Shown here: positions 7,311-15,107 of the stretch, piece by piece
How positions within the stretch are numbered: the first letter of the stretch is position 1
Layout: the number at the start of each line of letters is the position of its first letter
Source of the DNA: Streptomyces davaonensis JCM 4913
GTDB taxonomy: Bacteria; Actinomycetota; Actinomycetes; Streptomycetales; Streptomycetaceae
Reading direction: 5' to 3'
NCBI RefSeq assembly: GCF_000349325.1
Contig: NC_020504.1
Location: 1,116,001 to 1,180,000 of the forward strand
Length of the DNA: 64,000 nt
Notes under the pieces: model-generated
Databases searched by the model: none
What the model saw: the letters and a program-made list of their open reading frames with translations, nothing else
Told to the model about the DNA's origin: nothing
Made by a program: the position numbers and the translations under genes

Positions 7311-9529
7311 GCGCCGCACAGGAGACGCGGAGCCGCCGCCGCGCCGCCCCGCCGAAGCGCCCCGTGCCCAAGGGGAAGGCGAAGTCCGTCCGTACCCCCA
7401 CCGTCCTCCAGATGGAGGCCGTGGAGTGCGGCGCCGCCTCCCTCGCGATGGTCCTCGGCCACTACGGCAAGCACGTCCCGCTGGAGGAGCTGCGCATCGC
7501 GTGCGGCGTCTCCCGGGACGGCTCACGCGCCAGCAACCTCCTCAAGGCGGCGCGCAGTTACGGCCTCACGGCCAAGGGCATGCAGATGGACACGGCCGCC
7601 CTCGCCGGGGTGAAGACCCCGGCGGTGCTCTTCTGGGAGTTCAACCACTACGTCGTCTACGACGGCATGGGGCGCCGCTTCGGCCGCCGCGGAGTCTTCA
7701 TCAACAACCCCGGCAAGGGCCGCCGTTTTGTACCGATGGAGGACTTCGACGGGAGCTTCACCGGCGTCGTGCTGGTGATGGAACCCGGCGAGGTCTTCAG
7801 CAAGGGCGGCCGCAAGCCCGGTGTGCTCGGCGCGATGCCGGCCCGGCTGCGCGGCACCGCGGGCACGATGCCCGCGGCGGTGCTGGCGAGCCTGCTGCTG
7901 GTGCTGGTCGGCGCGGCCGTGCCCGCGCTCAGCCGCACCTACATCGACATGTTCCTGATCGGCGGCCAGACCTCCCTGCTCGGCGTGCTGTTCGCGTCGA
8001 TGGGCGCGTCGGTCCTCCTCACGGTCGTGCTGACCTGGTTGCAGCAGGCGAACCTGCTGCGCGGCCGGATCATCTCCTCCACCCTCTCCAGCGCCCGCTT
8101 CCTGCGTCATCTGCTGCGGCTGCCGGTGACCTTCTTCTCCCAGCGCAGCCCCGCCGACCTGGTCCAGCGCCTCCAGTCCAACGACGCCGTCGCCGAGACC
8201 CTGGCCCGCGATCTGGCGGCGGCGGGCGTGGACGCGGTGGTCGTCGTGCTGTACGCCCTCCTGCTCTACACCTACGACCCGCAGCTCACCTTCGTCGGCA
8301 TCGGCGTCGCGCTGCTGAACATCGTGGCGATGCGGGTGGTGATCCGGCTGCGCGCCACCCGTACGGCGAAACTGCGCGCGGACAGCGCCCGGCTCACCAA
8401 CACCGCCTACACCGGCCTTCAGTTGATCGAGACGATGAAGGCGACCGGCGGCGAGGACGGCTACTTCCGCAAGTGGGCCGGACAGCACGCCACCACTTTG
8501 GAGGAGCAGCAGCGCCTCGGGGTACCGAGCGCCTGGCTGGGCGTGGTCGCGCCGACGCTGGCCACGCTGAACAGCGCGCTGATCCTGTGGATCGGCGGGA
8601 CGCGCGCGGTCGAAGGGCACATATCCGTCGGCCTGTTGGTCGCCTTCCAGGCCCTGGTCACCCGGTTCACCGCCCCGCTGACCCGCCTCAACGGAGTCGC
8701 GGGCCGCATCCAGGACTTCGCGGCCGACGTGGCCCGGCTGAAGGACGTGGAGAACTTCCAGGCGGACCCGCTCTACGGACGTCGCGGCGGCGCCGACTCC
8801 ACGCGCCGGCTGCACGGGCACGTGGAGCTCCAGAACATCTCCTTCGGCTACAACCCGCTGGACAAGCCCCTGTTGACCGGCTTCGACCTGACCGTCGGAC
8901 CGGGTCAGCAGGTCGCCCTGGTCGGTGGCTCGGGCAGCGGCAAGTCCACCGTGTCCCGGATGATCTCCGGCCTGTACACGCCGTGGGAGGGCGTGATCCG
9001 CATCGACGGACAGCGTCTGGAGGACATTCCGCGTGGCGCCCTCGCCTCCTCCGTCTCCTTCGTCGACCAGGAGGTGTTCCTGTTCGAGGGCACCGTCCGG
9101 GACAACGTGGCGCTGTGGGACCCGTCCGTCCCGGACGACGCGGTGATCGAGGCGCTCAGGGACGCGGCCCTGTACGAGGTGGTGACGCGCCGCCCCGGCG
9201 GTATCCACAGCCGGGTCGAGCAGGACGGCCGTAACTTCTCCGGCGGGCAGCGGCAACGCCTGGAGATCGCGCGGGCGTTGGTGCGCAGGCCCAGCATCCT
9301 CGTCCTCGACGAGGTGACCAGCGCCCTGGACTCCGAGACCGAACTCGTCGTCATGGACAACCTGCGCAGGCGTGGCTGCGCCTGTGTGGTCATCGCGCAC
9401 CGGCTGAGCACTGTGCGCGACAGCGACGAGATCGTCGTACTGGAGCACGGCACGATCGTGGAACGCGGTCGGCACGAGGAGCTGGTGGCGCGCGGCGGGG
9501 CGTACGCGGCGCTGGTCAGGGAGCGGTGA
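7307..9529 (+). CDS. C39-peptidase ABC exporter (NHLM ABC1 type)
   Basis: This 740-residue exporter combines three parts. The N-terminal C39 cysteine peptidase has Cys41 in MEAVECGAA and His114 in EFNHYVVYDG. At the third catalytic position it has Asn134 (INNPGKG), where Asp is usual. A transmembrane domain of about six helices follows (about residues 190-470). The C-terminal ATPase carries Walker A GGSGSGKST, signature SGGQRQR, Walker B ILVLDEVTS and an H-loop IAHR. The predicted role is to cut the leader of the 71-residue precursor after Gly-Gly and transport the core. GTG 7307 overlaps the HlyD stop. The Asn substitution could lower peptidase activity or be tolerated as an orienting residue. 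Confidence 0.93.
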   Translation: MSAAQETRSRRRAAPPKRPVPKGKAKSVRTPTVLQMEAVECGAASLAMVLGHYGKHVPLEELRIACGVSRDGSRASNLLKAARSYGLTAKGMQMDTAALAGVKTPAVLFWEFNHYVVYDGMGRRFGRRGVFINNPGKGRRFVPMEDFDGSFTGVVLVMEPGEVFSKGGRKPGVLGAMPARLRGTAGTMPAAVLASLLLVLVGAAVPALSRTYIDMFLIGGQTSLLGVLFASMGASVLLTVVLTWLQQANLLRGRIISSTLSSARFLRHLLRLPVTFFSQRSPADLVQRLQSNDAVAETLARDLAAAGVDAVVVVLYALLLYTYDPQLTFVGIGVALLNIVAMRVVIRLRATRTAKLRADSARLTNTAYTGLQLIETMKATGGEDGYFRKWAGQHATTLEEQQRLGVPSAWLGVVAPTLATLNSALILWIGGTRAVEGHISVGLLVAFQALVTRFTAPLTRLNGVAGRIQDFAADVARLKDVENFQADPLYGRRGGADSTRRLHGHVELQNISFGYNPLDKPLLTGFDLTVGPGQQVALVGGSGSGKSTVSRMISGLYTPWEGVIRIDGQRLEDIPRGALASSVSFVDQEVFLFEGTVRDNVALWDPSVPDDAVIEALRDAALYEVVTRRPGGIHSRVEQDGRNFSGGQRQRLEIARALVRRPSILVLDEVTSALDSETELVVMDNLRRRGCACVVIAHRLSTVRDSDEIVVLEHGTIVERGRHEELVARGGAYAALVRER

Positions 9530-9530
9530 G

Positions 9531-12347
9531 ATGACGGCCGTACACGAGGGCGACCTCGTTCTGAACGCGCTCGGTTCGATGGGCAGCCGGATCGACTGCG
9601 CCGGGTTCAACCGCCTCGACCTCGAAGGCCCGCAGGTGCTGTGGCTGGTGGCGTCCGGCGCGGTGGACCTGTTCGCGGTCGACGCCGAACAGCAGGGCCA
9701 CTGGCACCACTTGGGCCGTCTGGAGGCGGGCTCGCTGCTGCTCGGCCCGGTCGCCGGACCGCAGCACACCCTGGTCGCGCGCCCGCTCCGGGACTGCGTG
9801 GTGCACCGCATCGGCCTGCGCGAGCTGTACCAGCCCGCCCAGACCCAGACCTGGTCCTACGACGAGTACGGCAACCCGCAGTACGTCCCGCCGACGACCA
9901 GCCCGCTGGAGTACGCCCTCGCGCTCGGCGTCGGCCGCAGCCTGTCGATCCTGTTCCAGGCGCCGACGGCGAACGAGCGGGCCGCCGAACTGACCGACGA
10001 CGACGTCTTCTGGATGCAAGTACCGCCCGGCAGCGTCCAGTACGGCTCCCTGTACGGCCAGGAGGCCGCCGCCGATCTGCTGATGGACCCGGCGGTCTGG
10101 CAGTCCATGGTGGATCAGCAGTACCGCCTGCTCACCACGCTCGACCGGTGGATCGAGCAACTGGAGCGCACCCACGAGACGCGCACCGCGGAGGGCATCA
10201 AGGCCGGCGAGGCGGTGCGCGCGCAGGCTGACCGGACACTGCTGGCGTCGATCGGCAAGCGGTCCGGGCCGCGGACGACGGCCGCCGACGCGGACGCCAC
10301 CTACGCGGCGTGCAGGCTGGTCGCCGAGGCGGCCGGGATCGCGCTGGCCGGGCCCGCGCAGAGCGGCACCGAGAGCGACCGGCTCGACCCGGTGGAGCGG
10401 GTGGCCCTCGCCGCCCGCGTCCGCACCCGCGCGGTCCGTCTTGACGGCCGCTGGTGGCGGGACAACGTCGGACCGCTGGTGGGCCATCGCGCGCTGTCCG
10501 GGGCGCCGGTCGCCCTGCTGTGGCGGCGCGGCGGCTACGTCGCCGTGCATCCGGCGACCGGCCGGGAGACCCCGATCGAGAAGGCCAACGCGGAGGAGTT
10601 CGAGCCGCGTGCGGTGATGTTCTACCGGCCGCTGCCCGACCGCGCGCTCAGCCCGCTGCGGCTGCTCAGGTTCACCCTGCGCGGCACCGGCGGCGACCTG
10701 ACGAACACGCTGCTCAGCGGACTGGTGACGGTCGCGATCGGGGCGCTGGTGCCGATCGCGACGGGCAAGGTGCTCGGCCAGTACGTGCCGAAGGCGCAGA
10801 CCGGACTGATCGTGCAGGTGTGTCTGGCGGTGATGGTCAGCGGCGTGGTGGCGGCGGCCTTCATGCTGATGCAGAACCTGACCATCCTGCGTCTTGAGGG
10901 CCGGATCGAGGCGACCCTCCAACCGGCGGTCTGGGACCGCCTGCTGCGGCTGCCGACGAAGTTCTTCACCCAGCGCTCGACCGGTGAGCTGGCGAGCGCG
11001 GCGATGGGCATCAGCGCGATCCGCCGTCTGCTGGCGGGAGTCGGCCCCACGGTCGCCCAGTCGGTGACCGTCGGCGCAATGAACCTGGGCCTGCTGCTGT
11101 GGTACAGCGTCCCGATGGCGCTCGCGGCGATCGGCATGCTCGTGGCCATCGCCGCGGTGTTCCTGGGCCTCGGACTCTGGCAGGTGCGCTGGCAACGGCG
11201 TCTGGTGGTGCTCGGCAACAAGCTGAACAACCAGGCGTTCCAGACCCTGCGCGGGCTGCCCAAGCTGCGGGTGGCGGCGGCGGAGAACTACGCGTACGCC
11301 GCCTGGGCCGCGCAGTTCGCGCGCAGCCGGGAGCTTCAGCAGAAGGTCGGCCGGATCAAGAACCTCAGCGCGGTGCTGGGCGCGGTGTATCTGCCCCTGT
11401 GCACGCTGCTGATGTTCATGCTGCTGGCGGGCCCGGCGCGCGGCTCGATGTCGGCGGCGGCGTTTCTCACCTTCAACACCTCGGTGACGATGCTGCTGGC
11501 CTCCGTCACCCAGATCACCGGCGCGTTCGTGTCGCTGGTCGCCGCGCTGCCGCTGTACGAGGAGATCAAGCCGGTGCTGGAGGCGACCCCGGAGGTCCGC
11601 GCGGCGAGCACCCGCCCCGGCCCGCTGACCGGCGCGATCGAGGCCCGCCGGCTGTCCTTCCGCTACTCCGACGACGGTCCCCTCGTCCTGGACGACGTCT
11701 CCTTCTCGGTCCGCCAGGGCGAGTTCGTGGCGATCGTGGGCCCGAGCGGCTGCGGAAAGTCGACCCTCCTTCGCCTGCTGATCGGCTTCGACAAGCCGGT
11801 CTCGGGCAGTGTGCTCTACGACGGCCAGGACCTGGCCGCCCTCGACCAGTCGGCGGTGCGCCGCCAGTGCGGGGTGGTGCTCCAGCACGCACAGCCGTTC
11901 ACCGGGTCCATCCTGGACGTCATCTGCGGCACCGAGCCGTACACCCCGGAGGAGGCGCTGGCGGCGGCCGAGCTGGCGGGGCTGGCCGAGGACATCAAGC
12001 GCATGCCGATGGGCCTGCACACCATCGTCTCGGGCAGCGGCGCGATCTCCGGCGGCCAGCGCCAACGCCTGATGATCGCCCAGGCGTTGATCCGCCGCCC
12101 CCGCATCCTCTTCTTCGACGAGGCGACCAGCGCGCTGGACAACGAGACCCAGCGGACGGTGATCGAGAGCACGAAGGCGCTGAACGCCACGCGGGTCGTG
12201 ATCGCGCATCGGCTGTCGACGGTACTGGACGCGGACCGGGTGATCGTGATGGAGGACGGGAAGGTGGCGCAGGTGGGGGCGCCCGGGCAGTTGCTGGCGG
12301 ATACAGGTGGGCGACTGCACGAGCTGGTGCGGCGTCAGTTGGCGTAG
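9531..12347 (+). CDS. NHLM ABC2-type exporter ATPase/permease without peptidase
   Basis: This 938-residue protein is the second ABC component usual in NHLM-type systems. A long N-terminal cytoplasmic region (about residues 1-370) resembles a cyclic-nucleotide-binding-like fold plus linker, with no C39 motifs. A transmembrane domain (about 390-650) and an ATPase follow, with Walker A GPSGCGKST, signature SGGQRQR, Walker B ILFFDEATS and IAHR. It probably pairs with the peptidase-bearing exporter as a heterodimer. ATG 9531 follows the previous stop by one base, so the four genes from 6214 form one operon. Its last 13 bases overlap the end of the convergent caspase gene. Confidence 0.9.
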   Translation: MTAVHEGDLVLNALGSMGSRIDCAGFNRLDLEGPQVLWLVASGAVDLFAVDAEQQGHWHHLGRLEAGSLLLGPVAGPQHTLVARPLRDCVVHRIGLRELYQPAQTQTWSYDEYGNPQYVPPTTSPLEYALALGVGRSLSILFQAPTANERAAELTDDDVFWMQVPPGSVQYGSLYGQEAAADLLMDPAVWQSMVDQQYRLLTTLDRWIEQLERTHETRTAEGIKAGEAVRAQADRTLLASIGKRSGPRTTAADADATYAACRLVAEAAGIALAGPAQSGTESDRLDPVERVALAARVRTRAVRLDGRWWRDNVGPLVGHRALSGAPVALLWRRGGYVAVHPATGRETPIEKANAEEFEPRAVMFYRPLPDRALSPLRLLRFTLRGTGGDLTNTLLSGLVTVAIGALVPIATGKVLGQYVPKAQTGLIVQVCLAVMVSGVVAAAFMLMQNLTILRLEGRIEATLQPAVWDRLLRLPTKFFTQRSTGELASAAMGISAIRRLLAGVGPTVAQSVTVGAMNLGLLLWYSVPMALAAIGMLVAIAAVFLGLGLWQVRWQRRLVVLGNKLNNQAFQTLRGLPKLRVAAAENYAYAAWAAQFARSRELQQKVGRIKNLSAVLGAVYLPLCTLLMFMLLAGPARGSMSAAAFLTFNTSVTMLLASVTQITGAFVSLVAALPLYEEIKPVLEATPEVRAASTRPGPLTGAIEARRLSFRYSDDGPLVLDDVSFSVRQGEFVAIVGPSGCGKSTLLRLLIGFDKPVSGSVLYDGQDLAALDQSAVRRQCGVVLQHAQPFTGSILDVICGTEPYTPEEALAAAELAGLAEDIKRMPMGLHTIVSGSGAISGGQRQRLMIAQALIRRPRILFFDEATSALDNETQRTVIESTKALNATRVVIAHRLSTVLDADRVIVMEDGKVAQVGAPGQLLADTGGRLHELVRRQLA

Positions 12348-14491
12348 AGGTCGGTCTGGTTCTCGGCTACGGCGCCGATGACGACGGGGGTGTCCGAGAG
12401 GGGGCCGTCGTCTTCCCTTGTCGCGAGGAAGTCGGCGACGATGCACGAGATGTTTCCCGGGCCTCCGCCGCGCAGAGCGAGGGTCACGAGAGCGCCCACG
12501 GTCTCCTGAGGATGCAGGTGACTCGCCAGACACTCCTCGATGGACTCGTCCGACACCACGTCACTCAGTCCGTCCGTGCAGAGCAGGTACCGGTCGCCCG
12601 CCAGGGCTTTGCGGACCCAGAACTCCGGATCGACTTCCTCGGCCGTGCTCACCATCGGGCGGTTGTCCTGAGTGATCTGTGTCAGCGTTCCGTCCCGCAG
12701 GAGATAGGCACGTGAGTCACCGATGTGGACGAGCCCCAGCCGGGACCCCACCCACAACAGCGCCGTGAGGGTGGTCGCCATGCCGCGCAGTTGCGGGTCC
12801 TCCTCGGCCATCGCGGCCAACTGCCGCTGAGCCCGCTGCGCGGCGGCGTGCAGTGGGGTGAGCAGGTCGGGGGGATCTCCTGTGTCGTCGTCGAGTTCGA
12901 CGAGGGAAGCGATCACCTCCGAGCTGGCCACCGCGCCCGCCGGCGCCGCCCCCAGACCGTCCGCCAGTGCCAGCAGCCGGGGCCCCGCATATCCGGAGTC
13001 CTCGTTCTGCTCGCGGATCATGCCCTTGTGCGACCCGGCCGCGAAGCGCATCCACAGGCTCTCGGGGGCCGATACCGGTTCGGGGCGTGTCGCTCGCCCC
13101 CGCAGGTCGTACAGTTCCCGCCACAGATCACCGGCGCTGCGGTACCGCTGCGCGGGATCAGTGGCGAGCGCCCTGCGGACCACGGCGTCGACCTCGTACG
13201 ACGTCGGCGGCGCCGCGCCCGCAAGGAGGGTGCGCAGCAGTCGGCCCACCTCCAGCAGATCGTCGTGGCCGTCGGGTGCGTCGCCCAGGTCGACGACCTT
13301 GACGTGGTTCTCCGCGGTGAACACGACGCTCTCCGGGTCAAGGCGCCATCCGAAGACCCCCAGTCCATGCGCGTGTTCGAGAACGCCGAGCAGTTCGCAG
13401 ACGACGGCGACGACCCAGTCGGGATGGTTCTGCCGCCGCCGTACGAAGGTCCCCAGCGTCTCCCCGGCGACGGACTCGGTGACCAGGTAGGGGCAGGGAA
13501 CGTGGTCCCGGCGGGTGGTGCCGATGTCGTGGAGCACGGCCACGAAGGGGTGCCGCAGCGCGGCTCGTGCCTTGGCCCGCCTGCGGAACCCGGCCGCGAG
13601 GGCCGCGTCGGCCGCGGCCTCGGGGCGCATCATCTTGATCAGCACCGGCCGGTCGAGCTCCGTGTCCCGGGCCGCGTACGTCTCGGTCGCCGAGTCGGCT
13701 TCGATCAGCTGTCCCAACTCGTACCGCTCCGCCAGCAGCCGACCGGCACGCATCGGCGCGTACGCCCGGTTCCGGAAGATCGGCAATTGACCCGCCGAGT
13801 TGCGCACGCGTTTCTGTGGGAGCGGGAAGGACCGGGAGCGGCAGGCGGCGCTCAGGTGCTGGAACACCGTGTCCAGGGGCAGGAGTTCGGGGCCGTCGGG
13901 GACACCGCCGGCCAGCAGGCTGATGAGCTCGCCGGTGAACGCGGTGTGCCGGGCGCCGGGCGGGGCCACGGCCTGGGCGGACTCGTCGGCCGAGGCGATG
14001 AGGTAAGTGCCCTCGATCTCGGCGCCGTTGGCCACGGCGGACTGGGCGTCGCTCATCATGCCCAGGGCCCGTCCGCTGTAGCAGCAGTCCAGGATGACGA
14101 TGCGGCGTTCGATCCGCAGGCCCTTCAGTTCCTCGCTCAGCCAGTAGTACGGCAGTGAGGTGTAGGGCCGTCCGACGACAGAGCCGGGCAGGCCGAGCCC
14201 CAGGTCGCCGCGGTTGGGGTCGATCAGGCCGTGGCCCGCGTAGTAGACGACCAGGGTGTCGAGTCCGCCGTCGGCCGTCTCCCGCAGGGGCTCGAAGGCC
14301 GCGGTGGCGTCCGTCGGCTCCAGCACCACCCGGCACCGCTCCTCCGACAGCCCCCACACCGCCGGGTCCCGCAGCTGCTCGGCGAGGTCCACGACATTGC
14401 CCCGGACCCCGGGCAGGGGCGCCAGATGGTCGTAACGGCTCACGCCGATCAGGACGGCGGCGGATCTGCCGGGCGCGGCCGCGGTGTTCAT
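12335..14491 (-). CDS. Caspase-pseudokinase-PP2C fusion, conflict-system effector
   Basis: This 718-residue protein has three domains. Residues 10-240 are a caspase-like (C14) protease with His87 in YYAGHGLID and Cys137 in LDCCYSG. Residues 257-465 are a protein-kinase fold that keeps the VAIK-type Lys286 and the DFG-type Asp401. Its catalytic-loop HRDLKPxN is replaced by GWRLDPES, so it is a pseudokinase. Residues 481-690 are a PP2C phosphatase with metal ligands in NEDSG, LADGLG and CTDG, but the last motif is GGPGN instead of GGxDN. It follows the EACC1-like gene by seven bases. Caspases in this setting are thought to act as suicide effectors held in check by partner domains. The role here is inferred. 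Confidence 0.87.
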   Translation of the reverse strand: MNTAAAPGRSAAVLIGVSRYDHLAPLPGVRGNVVDLAEQLRDPAVWGLSEERCRVVLEPTDATAAFEPLRETADGGLDTLVVYYAGHGLIDPNRGDLGLGLPGSVVGRPYTSLPYYWLSEELKGLRIERRIVILDCCYSGRALGMMSDAQSAVANGAEIEGTYLIASADESAQAVAPPGARHTAFTGELISLLAGGVPDGPELLPLDTVFQHLSAACRSRSFPLPQKRVRNSAGQLPIFRNRAYAPMRAGRLLAERYELGQLIEADSATETYAARDTELDRPVLIKMMRPEAAADAALAAGFRRRAKARAALRHPFVAVLHDIGTTRRDHVPCPYLVTESVAGETLGTFVRRRQNHPDWVVAVVCELLGVLEHAHGLGVFGWRLDPESVVFTAENHVKVVDLGDAPDGHDDLLEVGRLLRTLLAGAAPPTSYEVDAVVRRALATDPAQRYRSAGDLWRELYDLRGRATRPEPVSAPESLWMRFAAGSHKGMIREQNEDSGYAGPRLLALADGLGAAPAGAVASSEVIASLVELDDDTGDPPDLLTPLHAAAQRAQRQLAAMAEEDPQLRGMATTLTALLWVGSRLGLVHIGDSRAYLLRDGTLTQITQDNRPMVSTAEEVDPEFWVRKALAGDRYLLCTDGLSDVVSDESIEECLASHLHPQETVGALVTLALRGGGPGNISCIVADFLATREDDGPLSDTPVVIGAVAENQTDLYAN

Positions 14492-14498
14492 GTGTCCG

Positions 14499-14831
14499 CT
14501 ACCGTTCGAGTTCCGCCAGCAGCCGGGCCGCGGTCTCGGGATCCTGGCCGGAGAGCGTGACCTTGACGCCGTCGCGCTCGAAGGTGATCTCGGGCGGGGC
14601 CGGACGGGTGGCACGCCAGGCGGCCCAGGCCAGGGCGAGGTTGCCGAGCTGGAACCCGCTGTCGAGCACGAGCTGGACGACGTCGAAAGCGGACCCCATG
14701 CGTCCGGGGACAGGCTGCTCGGCCCTCAACTCGACACGGGCGTCACGCCGCACGCGGGCGTCGTCCCGCAGCCACAGATACAACGACCGCAGCTCCGCCT
14801 CGTCCGCCGCAGTGGTGATCGCAATCTCCAT
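14499..14831 (-). CDS. EACC1-like effector-associated small protein
   Basis: This 110-residue protein begins MEIAITTAADEAELRSLYLWLRDD. It has a central hydrophobic helix (about residues 53-72, with FDVVQLVLDSGFQLGNLALA) and ends in a beta-rich stretch with a C-terminal ARLLAELER helix. This pattern (beta start, LRSLYxWLRDD, Gly-rich MGSAFD, hydrophobic helix, small C-terminal sheet) matches what I know as effector-associated constant component 1. EACC1 accompanies caspase, trypsin and NTPase effectors in actinobacterial and cyanobacterial conflict systems. ATG 14831 follows a GGGGGATGGG ribosome site. Its seven-base spacing to the caspase gene supports a two-gene operon. The assignment is by recalled pattern, not alignment. 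Confidence 0.8.
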   Translation of the reverse strand: MEIAITTAADEAELRSLYLWLRDDARVRRDARVELRAEQPVPGRMGSAFDVVQLVLDSGFQLGNLALAWAAWRATRPAPPEITFERDGVKVTLSGQDPETAARLLAELER

Positions 14832-15001
14832 GGCCCATCCCCCGGTTGAGCACCCACGTGCCTGACACAGTGGCACAACGTGGGAAGGCGCGCAGCGGTT
14901 CCGCCACAGATCAGGACCGGGCCCGTCCCCCGCAGCTCGCAGTACAACTCCGCCCCGCCCACCTCGAACACCTCAGTGCGCACGTCGCTCCCCTTCCCAA
15001 G

Positions 15002-15060
15002 CGAAACGTTGCCGTTTCGTTGAATCTGCTCTAGTCTCGATGTGTACGAAACCGTTTCGT
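15002..15060 (+). promoter_or_regulatory. MFS exporter promoter with two palindromic operators
   Basis: A plausible promoter has TTGCCG (15009-15014), a 17-base spacer and TAGTCT (15032-15037). Two related inverted repeats overlap it: CGAAACG-N4-CGTTTCG at 15002-15019 and ACGAAAC-C-GTTTCGT at 15046-15060. Both contain the GAAAC/GTTTC half-site and look like TetR-family operators covering the -35 and the start site. No TetR gene is adjacent. Confidence 0.72.
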
Positions 15061-15107
15061 TCCTGACGCGACCCGGTCGGAACGACGTTCCCTGGAGTGG
15101 TTTCCCC

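Noticed and set aside
7523..12533. Very long minus-strand ORFs (up to about 1000 codons) opposite the ABC exporter genes
   Set aside because: They are antisense shadows of strongly coding plus-strand frames; their translations are rich in Arg, Gln, His and Gly, as expected for complements of GC-rich codons, and have no motifs.
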